From Diadophis punctatus similis (taxonomy: Eukaryota > Chordata > Lepidosauria > Squamata > Dipsadidae): a DNA stretch of 64,000 bases. This document shows, in pieces, positions 1 to 45,380 of this stretch. Below the pieces are notes generated by a model. That model made no database searches. It saw only the letters and a list, made by a program, of their open reading frames with translations, and was not told the origin of the DNA. The stretch spans positions 31,276,480 to 31,340,479 of the forward strand of contig JALIGW010000005.1 of NCBI GenBank assembly GCA_023053685.1. The letters run 5' to 3'. Each line of letters begins with the position of its first letter. Within the stretch, counting starts at the first letter, position 1. A program made the position numbers and the translations under genes.

Positions 1-2059
1 ACATAAAAACAACTCAGTAAATAGAGAATGCGAAAAGCTTTCTCTAGCTTTGAAATGCATATTGTGGCAAAGAAATCCTTATAACAGTAAGAGAATACAT
101 AAAAATCTTGGTTCTTTAATATTTCAGGAATTTACTGGCAAAATGAACGTATTTGTTATACTTGGTGGATTTCCTTAATGTGTATGGCAACACAATTCAG
201 GCATCAATGCTTTAGAAGACATGAATTTTAATATTAGATATTTTCTATAACCTTTCTAATAGGAAACAAGATTTTCTTTCTCCTTACTTTGGGGCACTTT
301 GATTTCTGTGTACTCCAGAATGATTTATCTGGACAACCTGGACTATACTTTTCAGCTAAAAGTACAATGCCAACAATGCACAAAATGGCTAAAGCATTCA
401 AACTGTAGTATGTCCCTAAGACTGAAGACATTGCCCAAAATTTAAGAGTGTGGCTAATTTGCATGCATTTACTCAAGTTCCACTATATTTAAAAGATTTA
501 TAATAACAATCTGACTAAATTACTTATACCTGTATAAGTTTTAAATGCTTCATAGATTGATCTATTTCCATAAAATTATTTCCTGAGTCTATATTTTTCT
601 AGTCAAATTCAACAGCCAAATTCACCAAGAAAAACATACCTCTCTGAATGTGAAGAGGAAGCCCTATTAGACAACTTTTAACATGATTTTAATTATCACA
701 ATGTAAATGTCTATATTTAAGTTATTTAAGTATAAAGTTACACTGTTCTCTAGCAATCAGTGTTTGTCCCTGGCAAATTTCTGCAACATTAACACCTTGG
801 CAGGTATTGGTTTTCTTTCTTAAAATACAAATCTTAGTGCTATTCCCTCTCTCCCTACCCCAAATTTACCTCAATCCAAACAATATCTGAAATAATTAGC
901 AAACATGTAAGGAAATTATTATGAAGGAAGAACTTTAAAATTACATTAAATACTGAAGAGTTAAAAAAGAAAGAAATATTTTGGATTAAATTTGACTTTG
1001 TTGTACTCATGGTGTAACAAATAAAGGAAACGTGATATAAAGGGACCATTTCCCCCCATGTAATGAGTCTATCAATCCCAACTCTTTTACATGGAGATCA
1101 AAACCAATAAAATATTATAAAGGGTAGACAATGTACTTATTCTTATTTTCCAATCCATGGAAGATCAGAAGAGATGAATAATAAGGACCACTTGGTTTCC
1201 CCTAGATTATTTGGTGTGCCAAAATAAAGAGTTCTTTACTCTCTGACTTGTAATGAATTTCTGCAAACATTAACATCACACCTAGAAGTCAATTCATTTG
1301 TAACAGCCTGCAAGGATGCTGAGTAAAATAACTTATCAATTATCCCTTGTGGTAAATGATAAGCCTTTCAAATTAGCTGGATAGTAAAGTAATTTAACAG
1401 CACAAAACCTGTGAATTTTCAACAATAAATAGGCACAAAATATGTCTCAGTCATACAATCATATAAAAATGATATGTAGCATAACAAGAAATAATGAATA
1501 AGTATTCAAATAAAACCTGTACTAAACTTGGCATCAATAGGGAGAAAGTATTGAAAGAATGTGAAAGATAACGGGGAAAAAATCTCATGTTTATAAAGTC
1601 TGAAACTTCTTGGTTTCCCCCCCCCCCCCAAATTGCCTGAAATATTTTAAAACACTTTAATCACTACTGGTTTTTATATAGAGGGATAAAAACACATCTT
1701 AGCTATGACACAAAAACTATTATTTAAAGCCTATGAAGCCTAATATGTGTATATATTTATATATTTAAAAATTCCTACTTCCCAGAAAGTTATTAAAATA
1801 AAATATCCCAATCTATATAACTTCTGAAGCTGAACTTTTTTAGCTAGAGTCCCTTTGGTTGAATTGATGATACGATGTCTGCTTTGCATTTCCAAGTTGC
1901 CACTGCGAATGAATGAAAGCACTTCTACAATTTGAATGTGTCCCATGTAAACTTTCCAAATGTATGCCAATGTTTTGCTTTTTTGCTTTCTTGCCTGGGA
2001 AAATTCATTAGCCATTTCTCACCGAAACACTACATAATCATGAAGTTTTTGATTGCTGC
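1..2059 (-). other. FHIP2A 3' UTR and downstream flank
   Basis: This is AT-rich sequence directly after the FHIP2A stop codon. I found no further exon and no clear AATAAA on the minus strand, so the poly(A) site is not placed; only ATTAAA-like hexamers are seen, for example near 1,656 and 226. A run of 13 C at 1,617-1,629 is the one low-complexity spot. Confidence 0.5.
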
Positions 2060-34688
<32,629 letters not shown>

Positions 34689-35399
34689 CTTGTCCCTGGA
34701 CTGGAGCAGCCGCTGCCGGGAGGATCTGGAGAGCTCTTCGATCCTCCGCCTCCGCTCCAGGGTGAGGGCTGCATGCGGCTGACCGAACAGCGGGGATCGG
34801 ATCGGCTACCGAAGCAAGACGGGCTGCTTCCAGCTCTGCCTGCCGCAAGGAGACACCGTGGCACTGACGGAGGCGGACACCCACCCGCGCCGGGCTTCGG
34901 CGACGGTGCCCGGAAGCCGAGCGCTTTCGCCCGGCGTCGTTGCTTCTGTTCCCTCCCCTCTCAGGGCCTTCTAAGAGCCGCTACCTCCGCGGCCGCCGCT
35001 GCTGCAGTGCTTTTAAAGCAGCGAAAGAGGAAAACTACGGTGGGCTCCGAAAAGGACAGAGCGCAGCTTCTTACAGTTCTTGTTGCCAGAGCCAGAAATC
35101 AGGAGGCGTCTAGTCGCACCTTCTCAGACTCGGTTTTGTCGAAATTTTCGTCAGTTGCAGCTCACTCCCAACACCACCCGCTTTTCTCATTTATAAATCG
35201 AAGGGTGGCATTTAGTATTTCCTCCCACACAGTCCTTATAACTGTGGCTTGCTTTCATAATTACCTTACTACTTTCCAAGAAAAAGTACTATTACTGATG
35301 AAACAACTTTGTCCTTTTTTTCTTTTGACTTCAATAGCTGTTGTATGTTTTACCTATGTATGAATTTTATCTGTGTATGACAAGGATCCTTAAACAATA

Positions 35400-35705
35400 C
35401 AAGTAATCCTTGACCTACAACCACAATCGAGCCCTAAATTATTGTTGCTAAGAGAGACAGTTGTTAAGTGAATTTAGTTCCCCATTGACTTTGCTTGTCA
35501 GAAGGTCACAAAAGGTGATATGATCCTGGGACACTGCAGCCATCAGAAATAGGAGTCTGTTGCCAAGTATCTGAATTTTGATCACATGATCATAGGAATT
35601 CTGCGAGGGTCCTAAGTATAAAAAATGGTCATAAGTCATTTTTTTCTGTGCTGTTGTAACTTTGAACAGTCACTAAATGAACTGTTGTAAGTCAAAGACT
35701 ACCTG
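35400..35705. mobile_element. Tigger-like MITE, CAGGTAGTCCTYGAC type (copy 1)
   Basis: The ends CAAGTAATCCTTGAC and GTCAAAGACTACCTG are inverted and flanked by TA. Internal markers CCCCATTGACTTTGCTTG and TTGTAAGT match the copy at 46,213-46,531. It lies just upstream of the FHIP2A CpG island. Confidence 0.82.
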
Positions 35706-36445
35706 TATCATGGTAGATGGTAGTACCTACATAATCTTGATGAAAAGCTAAGTAGGGTCTGAATCTTGTTAGCACATGGCGGAATTTTGTTAGCTAGATT
35801 GGGGAATAAATTATACACACACACACACTCAAAAGCAAACTACTTCCATGTTTTACAGAAAACCGTATGGATGTGTCTAACAGACATCAGAGAATTAAAC
35901 TCAATTTGAGGGAGCGCTTAAGGGAATGTGTGATGCCTAGGTTGATTAAAATAGAATAGATTTTAGAAAAAACAAAACAGGAAAGAGGGATTAGGATATT
36001 TTGAAATGCTTCAGAGTGAGGGCCTCCAGCTTTGTTCAGTGTTTGTTCTGTGCCTGTATATTCCTGCACCAGATCTTTTTGGAAATGCTATCTCATCCAG
36101 AACTAAAGATGGAAAATCTCCAGATGTAGGTGGGTCCTAAAACCCACAGCAACTAAGTCACACTAAGGTTGAACCCGTTGCTCCCCATTCCAATCCCCAC
36201 AGCCTTCAGAAGCGAAAAAGAACTTTGAGAGTATCACTTATCACAGGCAGGAATGGCAATGTAGAGCTGAATTGTAAGGGGCATGCAAAAGTGCACCAGC
36301 GTGCCTACCGTCCCTGTCCTAATGTTCCCTCTTATCAGTACTCATCTTATGTATATAAACAATGTTATATCTATGTATATTACCAACACGTACTTGACAA
36401 AAATAAATAAATAAAATAAATAAATAAATATCATCAGCCATATCT

Positions 36446-36738
36446 AAGGTTCAGTATTCCAACCAATCATTTTTGAAGAAGATCAGTAAAGACATACCCT
36501 GTTTCCCCCCAAATAAGACATCCCCTGATAATAAACCCAATCGGGCTTTTGAGTGCATGGCAATAAGGCCAAGCGCTTATTTCAGGGATATATATCTATA
36601 TCCCTGAAATAAGCGCTTGGCCTTATTGCCATGCACTCAAAAGCCCGATTGGGTTTATTATCAGGGGATGTCTTATTTGGGGGGAAACAGGGTATGACTT
36701 TACTGATCTTCAAAAATGATTGGTTGGAATACTGAACC
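36446..36738. repeat. Palindrome with arms of about 145 bp that includes host flank
   Basis: The arm at about 36,446-36,590 recurs as its reverse complement to 36,738 around the centre GGGATATATATCTATATCCC. The outer 50 bp of each arm (GGTTCAGTATTCCAACC...) lie outside the MITE terminus. The arms differ by a 3-bp indel and one substitution. Confidence 0.92.
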
Positions 36739-36871
36739 TATATATATATATGAGGGTATATATATATGACCTATATATATAGGGTATATATATATGACCT
36801 ATATATATGACCCTCATATATATATATAACCTATATATATATATGAGGGTCTTATTTTCAGGGAAACACGG
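36497..36871. mobile_element. mariner-like MITE carrying an inverted duplication
   Basis: The left terminus CCCTGTTTCCCC follows TA and the right terminus GGGAAACACGG precedes TA. Between them the element's left end and its left host flank are repeated in reverse (see the palindrome entry), followed by a TA-rich remainder. Confidence 0.75.
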
Positions 36872-37150
36872 TAGTTAGTTTCTACCAGGACAAATCAGGA
36901 GAAACAAGTGGAAAAAATAGCTAATATATTTTGATGGAATTAATTTGGTACCATACACTAAAAACATAGGGCATCATGGAATTTTTAAAAAAGGAAAGCT
37001 AGGCATATTTGTAATACTAGTTTTCTGCAAAGTTACAAGAGATGTTGCAAATATAGATTTTGAGGCAAAAGGGTACCGTAGTCAGATAAGTACTAGCATC
37101 TTTTGACACTCCTGCAACTTCTTATAGCATGAATATATAATTAATACTTA

Positions 37151-38355
37151 CAGGTTCTCCTTCACTTACTGTATGACTATAACTGAGCTGGAATTATAGT
37201 TGTAAGTTGTTGAAGTCTAAGTCAAGGCAATACATGACCAGACCTGGTTTTTTTTTTAAATTTCTTGCTGCAGTCATTAAGTGGATGCCCTGGCTGTTAA
37301 GCAAATCTATTTTCCCAATGAACATTTTCTGCCAGAAACAGGAATTAAACACTAGAAACTGGCAAAAAATATTGCAATTTACAATCATGTAACCTCTGCA
37401 AAGAGCTATAAAAGTGAGCTAGTTGCCAAGCATCCAAAATGTGGTCACATATCTAAGTACCGTATTTTTTGGAGTATAAGACGCACCTTTTTCCTCCCTA
37501 AAAGTGGCTGAAAATTTGGGTGCGTCTTATACTTCGAATGTAGCTTTTTTTCCCCAGCCCTAACTAGGTGCTAACAGATCTTCCCAGCTCTTACCTTGCA
37601 GGCTTTTTCATTGTTACTCTCTCCAAAGAATGTTTTTCCAGCCCTAAGTCTTTGCAGGTTTTTTTTTCATTGCTCTACTTGCTCCAAAGAAGGTTTTTTC
37701 TAGCCCTAACCAGGTGCTAACGATCTTCCCAGCTCTTACTGGCTTGCAGGCTCTTTCATTGTTACTCTCTCAGAAGAAGGTTTTTTTAAGTCCTAACCAG
37801 GAGAAAAAATAATGTGCTGAAGCTGCTCCGAATAAGTTTTTTTCTAGCCCTAACTAGGTGCAAACGATCTTCCCAGCTCTTACTGGCTTGCATGCTCTTT
37901 CATTGTTACTCTCTCAGAAGAAGGTTTTTTTTAAGTCCTAACCAGGAGATAAAATAATGTGCTGAAGCTGCTCCGAATAAGTTTTTTTCTAGCCCTAACT
38001 AGGTGCTAACGATCTTCCCAGCTCTTACTGGCTTGCATGCTCTTTCATTGTTACTCTCTCAGAAGAAGGTTTTTTTAAGTCCTAACCAGGGGATAAAATA
38101 ATGTGCTGAAGCTGACCAGACTAAGGATGCTAGCCAGATGAATACCTGGTAGGCAGATTGTTTTCCCCTATTTTCCTCCCCAAAAACTAAGGTGAGTCTT
38201 ATACTCCGGTGTGTCTTATACTCCGAAAAATACGGTATATGTATGTGTATGTGTGTGGCTGTCATAACTTCAAAATAAGGTCATAATTAGCTCTAAGGAA
38301 TTCTGTCTTAACTTTGAACTGTCATTAAGTAACCAATCATAAGTGAAGAACTATG
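37151..38355. mobile_element. Tigger-like MITE, interrupted (copy 2)
   Basis: A left part (37,151-37,459, after TA) and a right part (38,236-38,355, before TA) match the CAGGTAGTCC family. The CCGTATTTTT MITE sits between them, so the host element is older. Confidence 0.65.
37460..38235. mobile_element. mariner-like MITE with CCGTATTTTT termini (copy 4)
   Basis: TA-flanked inverted termini CCGTATTTTTTGGAG and CTCCGAAAAATACGG. The interior has about three tandem copies of a 145-bp unit, marked by TCTTCCCAGCTCTTACTGG at 37,724, 37,868 and 38,013, which makes it longer than copies 2 and 3. Confidence 0.9.
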
Positions 38356-38694
38356 TATACTTGCTTCTGTTAAATGACAATTTCGATTCAATCGGTACTA
38401 AGTTTGTAGAAAGTGCAATAACCTGGACTGCAACAGATCTGCATAAATTGTGAACGATTGTGGACCATGGATTTAATTTTCCATATTTGTAAATATAACA
38501 TTGGACACTTATTTCAATTTGTATCACTGGATAGGATAAGAAATTTCAGAATTCAGTTCAGCTTGAAAAGTAATGCTTTCCCCAGTTGCATACTGATAAT
38601 TACAGGATATTAGAATTTTTTAGTACCACAAGTTAGACATGATCAGCATTTGGTCATAGAAATTACTTCGACCTTGTTATTCATGAAAAGCATA

Positions 38695-39700
38695 TTGTTG
38701 TTATTAGTTGTGAAGTTGTGTCCGACCCATTGTGACCCCATGGACAACGTTCCTCCAGGCCTTCCTGTTCTCTACCATCCTCTGGAGTCTATTTAAGCTC
38801 ATGCCTACTGCTTCAGTGTCTCCATCCGGCCACCTCATTTTGGTGCTCAGCCTTTCTTATGTCCAACTTTCATTGCAACTGGGAAGACCAAAGCCTTGAC
38901 TATAAGCACTTTTGTTGGCAGGGTGATGTCTCTGCTTTTTAGTATGCTGTCTACATTTGTCATAGCTTTCCTCCCCAGGAGCAAGCGTCTTTTAATTTCT
39001 TGGCTGCAGTGCCCATCTGCGGTGATCTTGGAGCTCAGGAAAATAAAATCTGTCACTACCTCCATTTCTTCCCCATCTATTTGCCAGCAATTGAGAGGCC
39101 GGATGCCATGATTTTAGTTTTCTTAATGTTGAGTTTCAAGCCAATTTTTGCACTCTCCTCCGTCACCCGCATCAAGAGGCTCTTTAGTTCCTCTTCACTT
39201 TTTGCCATTAGAGTGGTATCATCTGTATATCTGAGGTTGTTGATATTTCTCCAGGAAATCTTAATTCCAACTTTTGATTCATCTGCCTTTCTCATGATGT
39301 GCTCTGCATATAAGTTAAATAGGCAGGGCGACAGTATACAGCCTTGCCGAACTCCTTTCCCAATTTTGAACCAATCAGTGGTTCCGTGTATAGTTCTCAC
39401 TGTTGCTTCTTGACCTGCATATAGGTTTCTCAAGAGACAAATAAGATAGTCTGGTACTCCCATATCTTTAAGAACTTGCCACAATTTGTTGTGATCCACA
39501 CAATCAAAGGCTTTAGCATAATCAATGAAGCAGAAGATGTTTTTCTGGAACTCCCTAGCTTTCTCCATGATTCAGCGTATGTTGGCAATTTGATCTCTAG
39601 TTTCTCTGCCTCTTCGAAATCCTGCCTGTACTTCAAGTAGTTCTCGATCCACATACTGCTGGAGCCTATCTTGAAATGTATATGCTATAGGATAAATACA
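38695..39700 (-). pseudogene. BovB (RTE) LINE reverse transcriptase, 5'-truncated
   Basis: The minus strand reads the BovB RT nearly in one frame from 39,568 to 39,077: FCFIDYAKAFDCVDHNKLW, LRNLYAGQEATVRT, GKGVRQGCILSPCLFNLYAE, and LRYTDDTTLM, where the catalytic box is YTDD instead of YADD. The thumb region (TDFIFLSSKITADGHCSQ) follows in another frame at 39,065-38,847. The 3' end near 38,700 keeps GTGTCCGACCCATTGTGACC. The 5' part and the endonuclease are absent. BovB is known for horizontal transfer between squamates and mammals. Confidence 0.92.
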
Positions 39701-40962
39701 GTTTAAAATAGTAATACCCAGACACCTCTTTTTACTGGGTATTAGTCAGATCAAACTGAGTTCTGAGTTCTAAACTATTTTTTAAAAAATTAAAAATTAA
39801 GTTTGAGTTATCTCAGCTTTTTGCACATTATCCATATTAAGTATTGTTATTTGAATTATTTCATGCTACTGTTAGTAGTATTTCTATGGATCCATGCTAT
39901 TAGATGTTTTGGGGGAAGTCAATTGAAGCTCCTAAACTTTGTGTTTCTTATTGCATTTTTCTAAAAAGTTGTAATAAACTTATAATATTAATTTTAATTA
40001 TGTAAACTTTAAAAGAACAAACAAAAATCCCCCATTCTTATAAATCAGTGGAAGGTGTTTTTAAATCATGTAAAAATAGTTTATTTTTATCTTAAAATGA
40101 ATTTAACGTAACAGCAAAACTTTGGCCACAGTGGACACTGCAGAGAATGTTTAATAAGGGTAGGTTACAATTATATTGCTGAAGGATATGGAAACCAAGA
40201 ATCGGAACTCCAATGTATATAATCTGGTTTTATTTTTTATTGCTAGATTTGGGTTTAAAATCCACAGAATAATTTTAAAAAGGTTAGAGTTGTAGATTAA
40301 GGATCCATATGTTATGGTTGCCTAAATCCCATTTTTTTGGAATTCATCAACATTTGCTATTTTAATGTATCAAAATACTTATGCCAACATGATATAATAT
40401 TGAAAGGATAAATCTACAGGGAATTATGCTGTTAATTGTTGAGCTCTTTCAACATCTGATTAGCCTTTTTTAAAGGAAGGTCATGGAAGATAAATAACTG
40501 AATACATTCAGATAGATTTGTTTTCTTTCAAATATCTCCATCCCAGCCTATTCAGTCAAATATACTGAAGTAGCCAATATACTACCCTTTGCAGATATCT
40601 AGTGATTTGTGAAGTTGATAATTAGTTACATTGTAAACAAAATACAAAATGAAGTCTATGAAGAATTCTCTAATTATGAGGAAATAGATAATTTACATCG
40701 GTGGAAAAATAAATCAGATATTGCCCTGCAGATGGCAGTAGGCTTACACATTTTAAAGTGGATGATATTAATCTCTACAGAGGGAGTTTGTGTTGTGAAG
40801 GAAAGCTACCTGATTTATATAAAATATATATAAAAAACCTATGCATGTAAAATTAAAAAATGATTAAAAAATGGGAAAAATATGTAAAAAAAATGCCAGG
40901 AAAATTCTTTTGCTCATAGGACTTGTTTTTCATACCAGTCTGGCATTAGCCATTGTCTAGGC
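39701..40962. other. AT-rich intergenic DNA
   Basis: No feature was recognised. A 74-codon open frame at 40,609-40,833 has no family resemblance that I can name. Confidence 0.4.
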
Positions 40963-41293
40963 CAGGGGTCGGCAACCTTAAACACTCAGAGAGCCATTTG
41001 GACCAGTTTCCCACAGAAAACACCGGGAGCCACAAAACTCTGCCCGTGCCTATTTCCTGAGCGGCTACAAAACTAGCATATATAGTTGAATTAAAGATTC
41101 TGTTTTCTTCTGAAACTTTTTTATTGGATTTATCCATGGTTGGCCTACCGGGGGTCGAAAAGCTCAATAAATCGCGTGCTGGCAGGTGCCTCGCACATTG
41201 GCAGTTGTGATGCATATTTTGAGAGACAGGGAGCCGCAGCAGAGGGATGAAAGAGCCACATGCGACTCCAGAATCGAAAGTTGCTGACCCCTG
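40963..41293. mobile_element. hAT MITE with CAGGGGTCGGCAACC termini
   Basis: The inverted termini CAGGGGTCGGCAACC and AGTTGCTGACCCCTG are flanked by GTCTAGGC and GCCTAGGC, an 8-bp duplication with one mismatch. Confidence 0.9.
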
Positions 41294-41750
41294 GCCTAGG
41301 CCAAATGGACCAAAACATTTTTAAAATCTAGAATGTCCAGACAGCATTGAAGCAGCACAGACAAAGACTTCTTTAATTCGCCTAAATATGAGAAGGGGGT
41401 TGTACAGCATAATCAGACTTGCAAGACTGTTGTAACAAAACTCAGTTAAGTAGTTTTAGCTTTTCTGCACTTGACTTGATCTGGCTTACCTTGTGGAGCC
41501 CCTTGGTTTACTCTTTCCTGTTTTTGTTGTCTTGCAAGCCATTGTTGAGTTTCAACAAGTAGTGACAGCGTCAGCATAGGAGGGGACCAGGACAATGGGA
41601 CAGGAGGAGGAGGAGAAGGAAGAGGGCAATGACTAAACTGGCTGGTGAGGATAAATATGACAAGGATGGCAACAATGACGGAAAAAGATTAGCAGTGGAA
41701 AGTGGACAAAATGGCCAGGATCATGTTTGTCCACTTTTAATATCTTAGAC

Positions 41751-42309
41751 CAGTGGTGGCGAACCTTTTTCGGCTCGCGTGCCGAAAAAGGGGGGGGGCG
41801 CGCTCGCGCGCGCTCGCTTGCCAACACCCATTCCCTCCCCCCCACGCATGCGCACAACACCCCCCCGCTGCCCCCTGCGCATGCGCACACACCCCCACCC
41901 CCGCACAGGCCCACTTACCGGAGCCTGGAACGACGAAACGGAGCCTGGAACGATGAAACCGGCAAACCGGAAGTGCGAAAAAACGCACTTCCGGTTTGCC
42001 GGTATGCTGTTTTTTGCACTCCGGAGGGTTCAGGGAAGCTCCCTGAAGCTCCGGAATGCAAAAAACTACAAAACGGACAAACCGGAAGTGCGAAAAAGTG
42101 CACTTCCGGTTTGTCCGTTTTGTAGTTTTTTGCATTCCGGAGCTTCAGGGAGCTTCCCTGAACCCTCCGGAGTGCAAAAAACAGCACACCGGCAAACCGG
42201 AAGTGCGTTTTTTTCGCACTTCCGGTTTGCCGGTGGGAACCCTCGCGTGCCGGCTTCTATGGCTCCGCGTGCCAGCTCTGGCACGCGTGCCATAGGTTCG
42301 CCACCACGG
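41751..42309. mobile_element. hAT MITE with a nested three-hairpin core
   Basis: Termini CAGTGGTGGCGAACC and GGTTCGCCACCACGG are flanked by TCTTAGAC on both sides (41,743-41,750 and 42,310-42,317). The core consists of a small hairpin (about 41,958-42,003), a large palindrome with arms of about 95 bp centred near 42,097, and a second small hairpin (about 42,189-42,233). The motif ACCGGAAGTGCG and its complement recur in all three. Confidence 0.93.
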
Positions 42310-42317
42310 TCTTAGAC

Positions 42318-43309
42318 TTAGTTGAACGGATCAGAAGCTGGGACCTGAAAAAATGGAATACTGTAGGTTGTAGTTCTGAAAGACCAGTTGTAGGACTGAA
42401 TGAATGTACATTTGTTATTAAAGGCAGATGAGTGAAAGAAGTCACAATACCTCTGATGAACTGATAGGGGACTTCAACAAAATAATACTGAGATGCAAAT
42501 AGTGGCAGAAGTGAACCATGATGATAACACAACCTGGCTGATTGTGAGTTTGAAACAAGACTGCTGACTTTGATTTTAAACTTGAGAATTTTGAGAGAAG
42601 AGATAAAAAGGGATAAAGATGGGGTACACAGCAGGGAAGATTGGTAATTGGGCATTTGTAGGAGAAAACAAAGATTGAAAACTAATCATTTTTATTATTA
42701 TTTTGTATGTGGACTTTAGCACAAAGTTTAAGGAGTGCTTAGAGAATAGTAACTCAGCTTCAATAAAAATGGCCTAATAACAACAATCTTGCTTCTGCGG
42801 AGTCAACCCAAACCAAAATGACAATGAAAGGCAAGTGACCACCAGTGACCAGGGAGGAGGGAGCATGCCCATATTAATTAGGAGTATGAAAATATTGTTT
42901 TAAAAATGCTACATCAAAACTGATATGATAGTTTTAAACTGAGATGCAGGCAGGTTTTGAGGGTAGAGCAAGTAGTAAAAGTTTGTGGCGCATGAGCTGT
43001 TGCAGTTAGAGGAACATAAGGATAAGCCCCAAAGCACTTAGATTTTCTATCACTTCTTGTTCTTCTGGTTTTGATTACCGGTAATGAGATTCACATGTTT
43101 TTCATTGTTTGTTGATGAGATGCTTATGTACCCTGGTTTTCAATCTGTGATGGAACATTCGTCTCTAAAGAAAGCTCAAAGGCTCTAGAGTTCGAAATCT
43201 TTTATTTGTGTCACAAGCACCTTCATGTTATAGACATATAATGTTCAACACTGAGCAGATAAAATAAATCGTAGATATAGTACATATAAAAATTATGTAA
43301 AATAAATAG
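42318..43309. other. Intergenic DNA between a hAT MITE and a LINE remnant
   Basis: Nothing recognised; short chance frames only. Confidence 0.4.
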
Positions 43310-44420
43310 GATTAAGGGTTGTTGACATTCACCCAGTATCGGACCACATTAACATTTTTTTTTGCCAGCATGAGATCTTCCTTTGTACATGTTGAAGAAC
43401 ATTGTATGCACCATAGCATGCGTGAGATGGACTGTTCTTTTCCACATTCACACAGTGTATATTCTATAGGCAAGACCCATTTTCTTAGATTGTCCTTTGA
43501 TCTTTCTACCTGGCGCAATGTTTTGCAATTTCCAAATATGTCAAAGTTATTCTTGACCAGGTGGCAGTTGTGTGGTTGTGCCAAGTTGCCCGGTAGCTCC
43601 TTACTCGCCTTCCATAGTTCCAGGGCTGTCTGTGGCTGCTACTTGATGGGACCGGCAGAGGTTTTGAGGAAGCCCTTCCTTGATCTCAGTCTTAACTGTG
43701 GAGGTTGATGGCCACGTAATGTGTTCTGCAGTTGTTGCTTTAACTCATCCTTTCTGTTCAGCACTTTCCCAGCAGAACTTTGGAGGGGAGATACCAGCTA
43801 GATAATGCATCTTTTGTATTTGTGTCAGTTTTAGACACCTTGATGATCAGTCTCATTGTTTCATTTAGGGACACATTCACCTATTTTGTATGTTTCAATC
43901 TGAACCAAACAGAACTAGCATATTCTCCAACAGAGTAACATATGTCTAATGTGGAAATTCTGTGGAACTGTGGTTGGGTGGCCATCTTTATTTTTCTCAG
44001 AATGTTCCTAGTAGATATTTTATGTTTGGTATTAAAATAGTGATTCTGAAAGGTAAGTGTGCAGTTCAGAGTTACTCCAAAATACTTTAGGATTGTGAAA
44101 TGTTCTAGGATGGTACCATTCTATCATACCTGCAGTGTTCTTTATGTCTCACATTTATTTTTCAAATGGAAAGGCCAGAGTTGTGTTTTCAGCTGGTTAT
44201 CCCTGTAGTATGTAGACATTAGATTCAGACCCTTGGTTATTTTTTTCTTGACAGCTTTGAAAGTTACACTGTGAGCTGCTATTGCCAGATCGTTGGCATC
44301 ATAGTGAAGTCTGAAAGATACCGAATTAGAAGATGTTATCTTTAGAAGCAACTGCAGAGAAATGGCAATACATTGGCAATAGCTTATCAAAGCCAGAGCA
44401 GCTCAGTAAATTACTCCTTG
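43310..44420 (-). pseudogene. Degenerate non-LTR retrotransposon RT C-terminal half
   Basis: Read on the minus strand, broken frames follow the order of a jockey/I-type LINE: a DANDLAIAAHSVTF segment (RT box 5 area, where YADD would be expected), LNLMSTYYRDNQLK, HLKNK, then KTLRQVERSKDNLRKWVLP and a terminal CECGKEQ-CxxC-like zinc motif (LCECGKEQSISRM). Many stops and frameshifts make it non-functional. The exact clade is unsure. Confidence 0.7.
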
Positions 44421-45380
44421 ATGTTACTCTAACAGCATGACTCTTCTTATATAAACATGGGAAAACGTGAATGGCTGTTATTATCTTTATCCTTGAGTAC
44501 AGCAGAACTGGACATGCATTTCTGATATATATTTCAAAGCTTCCTTTGGACACAGGAAAGATGCTAAAGTGAAGAATGTAGGTTTTGCCAGTGTCTTGGG
44601 AGACTTGTTACATGTCTAGAAATTCAGCTTTGCCTATATATGAAGCATAAAGAATGGAAAGCAAACAGTTTATGACTTAACATAAACAAAACAATTTGGT
44701 TCCCACTAAAAGTTGTATATTTTGTCTAATTATTTTAAAATCTAAGTAAAAGTATGCAAAATTTGTCTGGCATGGTTTTTCCAGTTTCTAACTTGGTACT
44801 TTGACCATTACACCAAACTGGCTCTCCTAATATTCTGTAGAGGAAGCTCAAATAGTCAAATTGACAATGCAAGCAAAAATCCTGCACTATTGCACGGGCA
44901 TCAAAATTGCACATGGGTTGATCATGCAGTTGTGACGACCATTATGACATTTTAGATCCCTCCTGGGGTGCCTCTGAGAATGTATCTGCTGCTGAATTTC
45001 CTTTACAGAAACACTGAAGGTAAAACATTGAATCTAGCTAAAAGTTTTTCTGCCTCTTCAGCATGAAATATTGGTAAGGTATTATATGCTACGAGTGGCA
45101 TAGCTAAGTTATACATTTCTGGAGAAAGACTTAAAACTTCTTAATTTATTTCCAACAGAACTGCACCTTAGCCAGTTGAGACAAAATATTGAATGTAAAA
45201 TCCAACATATTTGGATTTTAATCTATAGCCATGGGGAAGAAAGGCAACACTTGCGAAGTCAATACTATAAAGGATTTTTCAAATACTAATTTGAGCCTAT
45301 ATCTCAAATGGCACAGTTCAATTCAGACTTTTAATAAAATCAGGAGTGTTTCTAGACTTATTAAAGACTTGGCTGCAATT

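Noticed and set aside
41727..42315. Overlapping open frames up to 178 codons
   Set aside because: They are by-products of the palindromic hAT MITE; the same peptides recur on opposite strands.
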